DNA from: an uncultured cyanobacterium
GTDB lineage: Bacteria; Cyanobacteriota; Cyanobacteriia; Cyanobacteriales; Nostocaceae
Assembly (NCBI GenBank): GCA_903903925.1
Contig: CAIVAU010000048.1
Span: 57,050-121,049 of the forward strand
DNA: 64,000 bases
Direction: 5' to 3'
The translations under genes were made by a program, and so were the position numbers. Of the stretch, positions 56,784-64,000 are shown in pieces. Under the pieces are notes generated by a model, which was not told the origin of the DNA, did no database searches, and saw only the letters and a list, made by a program, of their open reading frames with translations. Every line of letters starts with the position of its first letter. Position 1 is the first letter of the stretch.

Positions 56784-56911
56784 GCTGATGTCTCCTAAAT
56801 CGAAAAAATTGATGTAGACCACAGAATTATAGAATTCTCACGGAAAAAACACCAATTTGTTTAAATAATTTACACTGACTTCTAGTACTGCTGAAGATCT
56901 ATGAATTTTCC

Positions 56912-57577
56912 ATGCGGATTAAGATTTGCGGAATCACTCAACCACAACAGGGGAAAGCGATCGCCTCTTTTGGTGCTACAGCATTAGGATTTATTTGTGT
57001 CCCCACCTCACCTCGCTATGTCACGGTAGCACAAATTCAGGCGGTGGTGGAACATCTGCCGGAAGGAATCGACAAAATTGGAGTTTTTGCCAACGCTCCC
57101 ACGGAGGAAATCATTCAGACAGTGGCTGACGCTGGGTTGACTGGAGTTCAGTTGCACGGAGATGAAGAGAGCGAATTTTGCCAGATATTGCGCCAATCTC
57201 TACCCAACGCAGAAATTCTTAAAGCTCTGAGGATACGCAGTTTTGAGGATCTTAACAAAGCTTCTTCTTATACGTTTTGCGTAGATACGTTGCTGCTTGA
57301 TGCATACCATCCACAGCAACTGGGTGGTACGGGCAAAACTTTAGATTGGAAGATGCTAAAGCGATTTAACCCCAGCTACCCTTGGTTTTTGGCTGGAGGA
57401 CTCACGCCGGATAATATTGTGGAAGCTCTGAGTCAGGTTAACCCCAGTGGGATTGATTTATCTAGTGGTGTGGAACGTGGTCCTGGAGATAAGGATTTAG
57501 ACAAGGTGGCTCAGTTGTTCGAGAGGCTAGTACCGCTGGGCGTTGGTCAAAAGTCAAAAGTCAAAAGTCAAAAGTAA
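56912..57577 (+). CDS. trpF: Phosphoribosylanthranilate isomerase
   Basis: A 221-residue (beta/alpha)8-barrel enzyme for the third step of tryptophan synthesis. It opens [10 protein letters not shown] with the catalytic Cys7 in KICGIT. It continues with [48 protein letters not shown] and [12 protein letters not shown]. The final residues ([10 protein letters not shown]) are encoded by an AAAGTCA tandem repeat at 57547-57575, which has extended the tail. It is monocistronic. Confidence 0.95.
   Translation: MRIKICGITQPQQGKAIASFGATALGFICVPTSPRYVTVAQIQAVVEHLPEGIDKIGVFANAPTEEIIQTVADAGLTGVQLHGDEESEFCQILRQSLPNAEILKALRIRSFEDLNKASSYTFCVDTLLLDAYHPQQLGGTGKTLDWKMLKRFNPSYPWFLAGGLTPDNIVEALSQVNPSGIDLSSGVERGPGDKDLDKVAQLFERLVPLGVGQKSKVKSQK
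57547..57575 (+). repeat. AAAGTCA tandem repeat at the 3' end of trpF
   Basis: Four GTCAAAA units inside the end of the coding sequence. The same unit occurs at 33842-33872 between two transporter genes. Confidence 0.8.
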
Positions 57578-57816
57578 TATATATCAAGGCTTTTGCCTGT
57601 TTGAAATGGTGGCTTTATTTCCGCCGCGTTGTACTAGTACAACAAGGTAAAAAGTAAAAAAAAGAACATTTCAACACTTATGTGATCACGAATACAATCA
57701 AACTTAATCTAAGTTCTGACTTTTGGGATACAATTCAGGGGACTTCCTATCTGTCATAATGAATACGTGTACCTAGGGTAAGAAAGTTCAACTGATAACA
57801 GTGGAGGTAAATAGTT

Positions 57817-58053
57817 TTGACTATAAATAAGAAATGGGCGTGTAAGAGAATTACAATCAACCTGGCATCAAGTGAAGCTGAAAAGTTGGACTTGTATTGT
57901 AACCAAACAGGCAGACCAGCAACGGATGTGATTCGAGAACTGATTCGAGGGCTGTCGGTGAGTTCGTCACTGAATTATACAAGGAATGGAAAGCCTCCAA
58001 TTGGCGAACAGGAAGAATCTCCTAGCTCGCAGACATTGGTAGCTAGGATATAG
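57817..58053 (+). CDS. Ribbon-helix-helix/CopG-like small protein
   Basis: A 78-residue basic protein starting at a TTG with GGAGG about 9 bases upstream. The pattern KRITINLASSEAEKLDLYCN, then TGRPATDVIRELIRGL, gives strand-helix-helix as in CopG DNA-binding regulators. The tail is Ser-rich and probably disordered. It is conserved in style with cyanobacterial small regulators. No toxin gene is nearby. Confidence 0.7.
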   Translation: MTINKKWACKRITINLASSEAEKLDLYCNQTGRPATDVIRELIRGLSVSSSLNYTRNGKPPIGEQEESPSSQTLVARI

Positions 58054-58201
58054 GCTTTATTTGGTGGGACCGGGTGCTGATCAACAATCATACCACCACC
58101 AAAAAGGGCCTTATGAGCATATGCTTCGCGTTTATTGTTAGACATAACGGTAGCCTACAGCAAGCTACTGTGCATCTACGTTAAAAAACAATTTTCACAA
58201 C

Positions 58202-58909
58202 TTAAAAAAACCCTGCTTGGTGGCGAATTAAATTAAAGAATTCTTCACGAGTTTTTTGATCTTCATGGAATATACCCCGCATTGCACTGGTGACAGTCCA
58301 AGAGCCTGGTTTTTGGACACCCCGCATCACCATACACATATGAGTGGCTTCCATCACAACTGCAACTCCCTGTGGTTCTAGAATCGTCTGAACTGCTTCG
58401 GCGATTTGGCGGGTTAGCCTTTCCTGGACCTGCAAGCGGCGGGAATACATCTCCACAATCCGCGCCAGCTTACTGAGTCCCACAACTTTTTGGTTAGGAA
58501 TGTATGCAACGTGAGCTTTGCCCATAAACGGCAACATGTGGTGTTCGCATAAACTGAAGAAATTGATATCTCTGACTAACACCATTTCGTTATGACCCTC
58601 ATTAAAGATGGCATCGTTAACAATTTCTTCTAATGACTGGTTGTAGCCACTGGTAAGAAAGCGCATTGCCTCAACGACCCGCTGGGGTGTTTTCTGGAGT
58701 CCTTCTCGTTCCGGGTCTTCCCCGATACCCACTAGTAGTGTCCACACGGCATCGATCATCTCCTCCGTATGCTCTCCTGTTGGCGGGTGCAAATCAGGTT
58801 GTTGTCCGTTATTAGTGTTGCGATCTGGTCTTGTGTTGATGGCTTCCGCCAAGTCGGAAATCAGAGGAGATTGAGAGCAATTGGAACCGCTGGAACGAGC
58901 AATAGTCAT
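58202..58909 (-). CDS. folE: GTP cyclohydrolase I
   Basis: The 235-residue enzyme makes dihydroneopterin triphosphate, the first step of folate and pterin synthesis. It has a polar N-terminal extension (about 45 residues). The zinc site follows in [20 protein letters not shown]. The rest includes [20 protein letters not shown], and [20 protein letters not shown] carries the second ligands. It is flanked by AATTATG tandem repeats at its 5' side (58918-58941). Confidence 0.95.
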   Translation of the reverse strand: MTIARSSGSNCSQSPLISDLAEAINTRPDRNTNNGQQPDLHPPTGEHTEEMIDAVWTLLVGIGEDPEREGLQKTPQRVVEAMRFLTSGYNQSLEEIVNDAIFNEGHNEMVLVRDINFFSLCEHHMLPFMGKAHVAYIPNQKVVGLSKLARIVEMYSRRLQVQERLTRQIAEAVQTILEPQGVAVVMEATHMCMVMRGVQKPGSWTVTSAMRGIFHEDQKTREEFFNLIRHQAGFF

Positions 58910-59059
58910 GATGTTTTGAATTATGAATTATGAATTATGAATTTCTACTCATGTAGGACTCATATTTGATTTTTGAAAAACCAAGCTGGCTAGAAGCTTG
59001 TCCTAGAAAGGTTTACTTCTCAGTAACCTGAGCAAGATTCAAGTATGATTCCTATAGCT

Positions 59060-59088
59060 CATAATTCATAATTCATAATTCATAATTC
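59060..59088 (-). repeat. AATTATG tandem repeat across the accA stop codon
   Basis: Four heptamers. The TGA stop of accA (59080-59082) is part of the array. Another array of the same unit lies at 58918-58941, upstream of folE, in opposite orientation. Confidence 0.8.
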
Positions 59089-60066
59089 CTCACGGGCAAG
59101 TTCAGTGAAAACGCCAATTTTGCGGAATTTTTCATAGCGTAGTTGGCGTCGTTCCTGAGCCGTTAAGCTGTTAAGTTCCTCCAAGTTATCCAACAGAGCT
59201 TGCTTGAGAGTGGTCGCCGCTTTGAGAGGGTCGGAATGAGTACCCCCAATAGGTTCAGGTAATATCTGGTCGATAATCCCTAAGTTTTTTAGGTCGTGTG
59301 AAATGATTTTGAGGGCAACGGCTGCTTGGGGAGCCTTGCCAGCATCTTTCCATAAGATAGCAGCACAGGCTTCAGGAGTAGCAACTGTATAAACGGCATG
59401 TTCAAACATCAAGAGGCGATCGCCCACACCAATACCAAGAGCTCCGCCAGAACCGCCCTCACCGATAACTGTGGAAATAATGGGTACGTCCAGACAGAAC
59501 ATCTCCCGCAAATTATAGGCGATCGCTTCTCCTGCACCTTTATCAGCTTCCACCGTAGCTAAAGCTCCAGGCGTATCGATAAAAGTTAGAATTGGCATGC
59601 CAAACTTGTTGGCGTGTTCCATTAATCGTAGCGCTTTACGGTAGCCACTAGGGGCTGCCATACCAAAGTTACGGGCGATATTATCTTTGGTGTCACGCCC
59701 TTTTTGATGACCCAATATAACCACCGGTTGCCCACCCAAGCGACCCACACCACCGATTAAAGCTCTATCATCAGATCCACAGCGATCGCCATGCAACTCC
59801 ATCCATTCATCACTAATTGCCTGAATGTAATCCAGAGTACTAGGTCGGCGAGGATGACGAGCGACTTGCAGACGCTGGGACGGTGATAGACTACCAAAAA
59901 TCTCCTCTCGAAGTTGCATAGCGCGTGCTTCTAGTTTACGAATTTCACTAGAAACATCGACGCCATTTTCTTCTGCTAGGTGTCGAATCTGATCAATTCT
60001 GTTTGCGAGTTCTGCTAGTGGCTTTTCAAAATCCAACAATAGCGGTTTACGCTCAGTAGTAGCCAT
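59080..60066 (-). CDS. accA: Acetyl-CoA carboxylase carboxyltransferase alpha subunit
   Basis: A 328-residue subunit of the enzyme that commits acetyl-CoA to fatty-acid synthesis. It opens with [20 protein letters not shown], then [76 protein letters not shown]. It is next to aar and ado, on the same strand, downstream by about 110 bases. Fatty acyl-ACP from this pathway is the substrate of Aar, so the arrangement is metabolically sensible. Confidence 0.95.
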   Translation of the reverse strand: MATTERKPLLLDFEKPLAELANRIDQIRHLAEENGVDVSSEIRKLEARAMQLREEIFGSLSPSQRLQVARHPRRPSTLDYIQAISDEWMELHGDRCGSDDRALIGGVGRLGGQPVVILGHQKGRDTKDNIARNFGMAAPSGYRKALRLMEHANKFGMPILTFIDTPGALATVEADKGAGEAIAYNLREMFCLDVPIISTVIGEGGSGGALGIGVGDRLLMFEHAVYTVATPEACAAILWKDAGKAPQAAVALKIISHDLKNLGIIDQILPEPIGGTHSDPLKAATTLKQALLDNLEELNSLTAQERRQLRYEKFRKIGVFTELAREEL

Positions 60067-60082
60067 TTTCCAGAGTTGTTAG

Positions 60083-60178
60083 TAGTTAGTGGTTAGTGGT
60101 TAGTCGTTAGTCGTTAGTGGTTAGTGGTTAGCGGTGGTATTTTTTAGCAAATAACAACTAACAACTAACCACTAACTA
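60083..60178. repeat. TTAGTGG tandem repeat with inverse copies, reaching the aar stop
   Basis: About nine TTAGTGG/TTAGTCG units (60076-60134) are followed by inverse CTAACAA/CTAACCA units (60152-60178). The aar TAG (60176-60178) lies in the second block. The two blocks can pair. Confidence 0.75.
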
Positions 60179-61195
60179 AACCAGCAACGGTCGAAATCCG
60201 TGTTTTACCGATACCTGACCAATCTGCTCCATTTTTTCTACAGTAATCTGATTGCGCCCCCAGGAAAAGTTCGTATATAACTTCTCAAATTCCAGCAGCA
60301 TTGATTCAGCGAAACAAGCAAACAACTGGCGTCCTGGAACGTCCATGTTGACAATGCTCATAATTTTCCAGTCAATGTCTAGAGAGTGTTCCACAATGCC
60401 ACCATTGAGCACGTATAAACCAGGACGCTGAATTTTGGTCGCTAGGTTTTTCGGATAACCACCATCAATCAGCAAACAGGGTTGCTTTAACACAGCGGGT
60501 TCAATTTCTACACCTTTAGCCATACTGGCAACCCAAACCACAATATCAGCTTCTGGCAGAGCTGCTTCTAAATCCATGATTTTGCCACGCCCCAGTTGAG
60601 CTTGTAACTCTTGGAGGCGTTCTTGATTACGAGCTATTAGCAGGAGTTCCTTAACATCTGTTTTAGTATCTAACCACCGACAGATAGCACTGCCAATATC
60701 ACCCGTTGCACCGCATACAGCAACAGTCGCTTTTGATAGTTCAATGCCTACTTGCTTCGACGCTTGTTCTATCTGCCGACAAATAATATAGGCAGTATGA
60801 GTATTGCCTGTGGTGAAGCGTTCAAACTCTAGTTTGATGTTACGGACTTGCCTAAATTGCTCTAAGTTAAAGTTTTCAAAAATAATCGAGGAAAACCCAC
60901 CTAAAGCCGTGATATTTATGCCATGCTTTTGAGCATGAGCCATGGCATTGAGGATTTTGCGTGTTGCTGCCTTGATGCGACGAGCCGCCAGCATTTCTGG
61001 CAAAAAGCAAGATTCTACATATCGCCCTTCAATTTTCTGCCCGGTAACACTGGTAACAGTAATGTTATCGACAATTTGGGGCGGTGCGCTGCACCAAAAG
61101 TCTAGCCCTTGATCAGCATATTCTGGGTATCCCAATTCTCTGGCTACTGCTTGCGCGTGTTCTAAACTTGTAAGATGTCCAATTAGACCAAACAT
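60176..61195 (-). CDS. aar: Long-chain acyl-ACP reductase
   Basis: The 339-residue enzyme reduces fatty acyl-ACP to fatty aldehyde, the first step of cyanobacterial alkane synthesis. The N-terminal [20 protein letters not shown] and the active-site region [20 protein letters not shown] are diagnostic. The NADPH-binding motif is [17 protein letters not shown]. The C-terminal half is intact. It lies 52 bases downstream of ado on the same strand, so they are probably cotranscribed. Confidence 0.95.
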   Translation of the reverse strand: MFGLIGHLTSLEHAQAVARELGYPEYADQGLDFWCSAPPQIVDNITVTSVTGQKIEGRYVESCFLPEMLAARRIKAATRKILNAMAHAQKHGINITALGGFSSIIFENFNLEQFRQVRNIKLEFERFTTGNTHTAYIICRQIEQASKQVGIELSKATVAVCGATGDIGSAICRWLDTKTDVKELLLIARNQERLQELQAQLGRGKIMDLEAALPEADIVVWVASMAKGVEIEPAVLKQPCLLIDGGYPKNLATKIQRPGLYVLNGGIVEHSLDIDWKIMSIVNMDVPGRQLFACFAESMLLEFEKLYTNFSWGRNQITVEKMEQIGQVSVKHGFRPLLV

Positions 61196-61247
61196 GAACT
61201 ATTTTATTAGGCTTATCCTTTTTTGGCCGAAAGTGAAGTAATCAGTT

Positions 61248-62015
61248 TTAAGCGGCTTTGATTCCGTGGGCTGACAGGCGCATAATGTCACGAGTTATGA
61301 AACCGATGTTACTCAGTGCTTCTCCGTACTGAATCATAAAGTCTTCCACCAAAGCCTCTTTTTCCATCATCATAGTCCGAGCATCGCCCTCGACTTGGTT
61401 GAGCATTTTCCACACAATTGGGAGGTTTTGGCTGTTAGCCTCTTCTAATTCAGCTTTGGATTCATCAAAATGCGCTTTCAACCACTCTTCGCCAAACTTC
61501 AGATGGGTATACTCATCTTTTACCACTCCTTCAGTAATTTTACGAGCAAAATCATCAGCGACTGGAATGTAAATGTGATAGGCGGCGATCGCAAAACATT
61601 CAATAATCAAGGACTGAATCAGCAAGCAAGTAACAACTTTGCCCTCAGTTGCCGCGCTTTGAAAATTTTGGTGTAACTGAGCAAAAAAGTCTTTGGCAAA
61701 TTGCATATTCGGTGTCACTTCAAGATTGCGCCCACAAGCTTCAAACCCTTTTTTGTGACGACTTTCCATCTTGGATAGGCCAATCAGTTCATCTTCATGT
61801 TTTGGCAGCAATTTAGCAAGTTGGAGGTAATTCTCATAGGCTTCTTGTTCACCTTCAATCACAATCGCATTAATGCGGCTATAGGCGTCCTTGTATTTTT
61901 CACTCTTGTAATCGATTTCTGACTTGGTTGGAAGCTGCTGCATCTCTAGTGGCTTGCTGTCAATGATTTGCTCTCTCTTGTAATCGATTTCTGACTTGGT
62001 TGGAAGCTGCTGCAT
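61248..62015 (-). CDS. ado: Aldehyde-deformylating oxygenase with duplicated N-terminus
   Basis: A ferritin-like di-iron enzyme that converts fatty aldehydes to alkanes and formate. Metal-binding helices contain [53 protein letters not shown] and [20 protein letters not shown]. The first 24 residues ([20 protein letters not shown]...) are a near-copy of the next 24, which begin with a second Met, [20 protein letters not shown]. Starting at the second Met (61943) gives the usual 231-residue protein. The first ATG has AGAGGA about 11 bases upstream, so the longer form is plausible. Confidence 0.93.
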   Translation of the reverse strand: MQQLPTKSEIDYKREQIIDSKPLEMQQLPTKSEIDYKSEKYKDAYSRINAIVIEGEQEAYENYLQLAKLLPKHEDELIGLSKMESRHKKGFEACGRNLEVTPNMQFAKDFFAQLHQNFQSAATEGKVVTCLLIQSLIIECFAIAAYHIYIPVADDFARKITEGVVKDEYTHLKFGEEWLKAHFDESKAELEEANSQNLPIVWKMLNQVEGDARTMMMEKEALVEDFMIQYGEALSNIGFITRDIMRLSAHGIKAA

Positions 62016-62451
62016 AGTATGCTCATTCCTCTAATGTGAATCATTTGATACAAAATTAGACTCACCCTGTATATTCAGGGTAATGGTAACTGTGGTTTAA
62101 TTTAACTTAACAAGTCACTATGTTATAGATTAGCTTTTGCTGAGGGAATTAGCGCAAGCTAATTAGTAAAACAAACAGATGGCTGGGATGAGAGCTAACT
62201 ACCGCGATGCTTAGCAGCGAGGTAGGCTTTTGCTGGCTTTTGCTAATTCTAGCTTGGTTACGCTGGCTGTTACCGCCTTTTGTGGTAATTTCCGCATTAT
62301 TGGCAGGTTACAAAGGGAGTATGGGGAGTGGGGGGGATGGGAAAAGTGATCATGGAATTACGTTTAAAACCTGGTTAATAGCAACTACCTCCCACACTCT
62401 CCACGCTCCCACACTTCTCTCTTGTGAGAAATGCAGGGCTACCAAATTTAC
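62016..62451. other. Upstream region of ado, no gene supported
   Basis: About 436 bases between divergent-ended genes. It should hold the promoter for ado-aar. A plus-strand open frame at 62207-62455 lacks any coding character (hydrophobic then Gly/Ser and His/Thr-rich). Confidence 0.45.
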
Positions 62452-63156
62452 CTAATTGTAATCGTCATGGCGTCTCTCTTCAATACAATTTGGTATACCT
62501 AGCACTGAGCAGGGGAAGTGAGAACCTAATTTTTGAACAAGAGGGTGGTCAGCAGAGTTACAGCCTAGAACGAGTAGAGACGTGGCTTCTGCTTCTACAA
62601 CTTTTGTGAGTTCTGTAGCAACGCTACCAAACCGTAGATGAGCTTTGAAAGAACTCTTCCATTCCTCAGCGAGACAAATTGCTTGTCGCAAAATACACTC
62701 GGCTTGTGTTAAGTGATCTACCGTTGTTATTTTTTTTGATGTTGCCTTTGCTTGCATTTTTATTTGAGTTAGAACACGTGTGCCAAAACTTCTTGATTTC
62801 GAGTTCGCAGGAAAGTCTAATGGCATCGGATAGGTTAATATGTTGCTAGCAACTTCCTCGATTAGCAAATGATCTTTATCATCACATTTATGATGATCTT
62901 CTAACACATAGACAATTTGAACTGTGACGTGTGCCTTTGTCGCTAAACTTGTTTGGTGGGCAATTAACAAGGTAAGGTCCAATGCAGTGTGACTTCTCGG
63001 TGAACTGTTATAACCAACGATTAAGTTGACTGATTTTTCTGATTGAGCTTGTTCAGAAAAAGGTGTTGTTGGCGCTAAGTGCAACACCATTTGCTCAGTT
63101 AAGTCATCTCTACCTATTGCGTTTTGTAAACGCACTAAAATTGGCTTGATGTTCAC
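62452..63156 (-). CDS. Universal-stress-protein-like protein, double-length with divergent first half
   Basis: This USP-type protein has about 234 residues. The first domain core is VNLIVGYNSSPRSHTALDLT, then HVTVQIVYVLEDHHKC. The second part has ILRQAICLAEEWKSSFKAHL and VEAEATSLLVLGCNSADHPL, and ends in VQKLGSHFPCSVLGIPNC. The second USP ATP-binding pattern is imperfect. A GTG start at 63156 with AGAAG upstream is preferred; an upstream ATG at 63210 is possible. It is unlinked to the USP at 2410-2904. Confidence 0.75.
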   Translation of the reverse strand: MNIKPILVRLQNAIGRDDLTEQMVLHLAPTTPFSEQAQSEKSVNLIVGYNSSPRSHTALDLTLLIAHQTSLATKAHVTVQIVYVLEDHHKCDDKDHLLIEEVASNILTYPMPLDFPANSKSRSFGTRVLTQIKMQAKATSKKITTVDHLTQAECILRQAICLAEEWKSSFKAHLRFGSVATELTKVVEAEATSLLVLGCNSADHPLVQKLGSHFPCSVLGIPNCIEERRHDDYN

Positions 63157-63852
63157 AGCTTTTACTTCTCTGTTGGTAAATGAATGGCAAAGGAGAAGCG
63201 GGTCAACCAATTTTGTCCAGTTTCATTAGTCCTTTGTCATTTGTCCATGGTTCTTGACTAATGACTAAAATCGGTAAAGGAAACCCCAAGAACAACTGCT
63301 ATTAAGGCGTAAAAATACAGAAGTCAGGAGTCAGGAGTCAGGAGTCAGGAGGAGGCAGCGCCTTGGGTGGACAATGCCCGACTTGTAGACGCCCGGAGGG
63401 CGGTGAGATAGCGCTGCAGGAGGGTTGCCCTCCACAGGCGACTAGCGAACCCGAAGGGCTTCCCACAGGGTAGCGACTGCCGTTCAAAAGTCAGTATCTA
63501 TAGGGGTTTAGTATTTGTCATTCTGACTCCTGACTCCTGACTCCTGTATTCTGAAAAATGTATTCTTACATTAAAGCCAAAGTTTTGGGGGTTCCTTCCA
63601 TTGCCTGCGGAGTTAGCTGACGGGCGAAGACTGGAAGGTGTCTCTCTTACTAGAGTTAGGAGTCATACGTTATGAGTATTTATTCTTAACTCCTCACCCC
63701 TAACGTGATTAAGATTAGCCCCAGAGATTGGTTCCTCCGCTCCAAATCCCAAAAGATTGGGAATTTGAATTAGGCTACCCACTTAAATGTAGTTGCTAGT
63801 TGTTAATTATTTTACTAATAACTAACTACTAACACTCAGGTTTCCATTCTAA
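63157..63852. other. Repeat-rich intergenic region
   Basis: About 700 bases. It contains GTCAGGA tandem units (63321-63350 and, inverse, 63520-63546) and a run of small hairpins at 63384-63470 (for example CGCCCGGAGGGCG and GGAGGGTTGCCCTCC), a common type of cyanobacterial interspersed repeat. AACTAACTACTAAC-like units lie near 63820. No gene is seen. Confidence 0.6.
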
Positions 63853-63999
63853 ATGGAAGGATTAGATGATGGGCTTGATTGCGCTGTAGCTATATTTTAC
63901 TCGTCTTCAGTAAAATTAGGGCGTAGTTGCGAAGTTGATAATATTCTTTTGGGTGTCCTATGTCAGCATGATCACATGGATGAAGAAATGGTGTTTTGA
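63853..63999 (+). CDS. Small hypothetical protein, 48 residues
   Basis: An open frame starting MEGLDDGLDCAVAIFYSSSV and ending QHDHMDEEMVF, with a stop one base before the window end. There is no clear ribosome binding site. It could be real, a fragment of a larger gene, or chance. Confidence 0.25.
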   Translation: MEGLDDGLDCAVAIFYSSSVKLGRSCEVDNILLGVLCQHDHMDEEMVF

Positions 64000-64000
64000 A

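Noticed and set aside
62207..62455. 82-codon plus-strand frame upstream of ado
   Set aside because: Composition typical of a non-coding repeat-containing region; no homologous pattern seen.

Overview
The window reads as a chromosomal segment of a filamentous, probably nostocalean, cyanobacterium. Evidence: a photosystem I gene (psaK), the cyanobacteria-specific alkane pair aar/ado, cyanobacterial-type FtsH, site-2 protease, accA, folE and trpF, very frequent HIP1 octamers (GCGATCGC), and many short tandem repeats of the STRR type (GGAGCAGGG-, AAAGTCA-, AATTATG-, TTAGTGG- and CTAACTC-like units) between and at the ends of genes. No rRNA, tRNA, CRISPR array, complete insertion sequence or prophage was seen.

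Layout. 0-2 kb: a CadD-like transporter and a short-type 6-phosphogluconate dehydrogenase. 2-5.7 kb: a decaying toxin-antitoxin patch with several antitoxins, two toxin stumps, one possibly damaged ParE and a helicase stump, plus a universal stress protein. 5.8-11.3 kb: a four-gene YbhFSR/HlyD-type ABC exporter operon. 11.4-15 kb: a P-type cation ATPase and a lone receiver protein with Glu at the phosphorylation position. 15.1-21.9 kb: a complete N-type ATPase operon (atpD-C-Q-R-B-E-F-A-G) preceded by an undescribed 52-residue gene coupled to atpD. 22.4-27.5 kb: an orphan pstB, an AraC-type regulator, an oxidoreductase/transporter pair and a secreted hydrolase. 27.6-42 kb: MgtA-type ATPase, HdeD-like protein, CbpM/CbpA chaperones, a MacAB-type exporter, a glycine-zipper stress protein, and a coupled phosphoketolase/class I aldolase pair. 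42-54 kb: histone-deacetylase-like enzyme, aldo/keto reductase, a secreted GHL10 protein, peroxiredoxin, an intact YhaV/PrlF module, an AT-rich glycosyltransferase, a phosphoesterase lipoprotein and ftsH. 53-64 kb: housekeeping genes (class IV aminotransferase, S2P, psaK, trpF, folE, accA, aar, ado) and a second stress protein.

How it fits together. The first 42 kb looks like a stress and energy-adaptation island: ion pumps (CadD, PEEFP-type ATPase, N-ATPase, MgtA), drug/lipid exporters, universal stress proteins, HdeD, CbpA/CbpM, and carbon by-pass enzymes (6-phosphogluconate dehydrogenase, phosphoketolase, class I aldolase). The strongest new observation is a conserved intergenic element of up to about 90 bp, found six times (upstream of gnd, a 58-residue gene, the receiver gene, the N-ATPase operon, the AraC gene and the deacetylase gene). 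Each time it points toward the downstream gene, so these scattered genes may form one regulon. Gene names come from reading motifs and overall sequence character; no database search was run.
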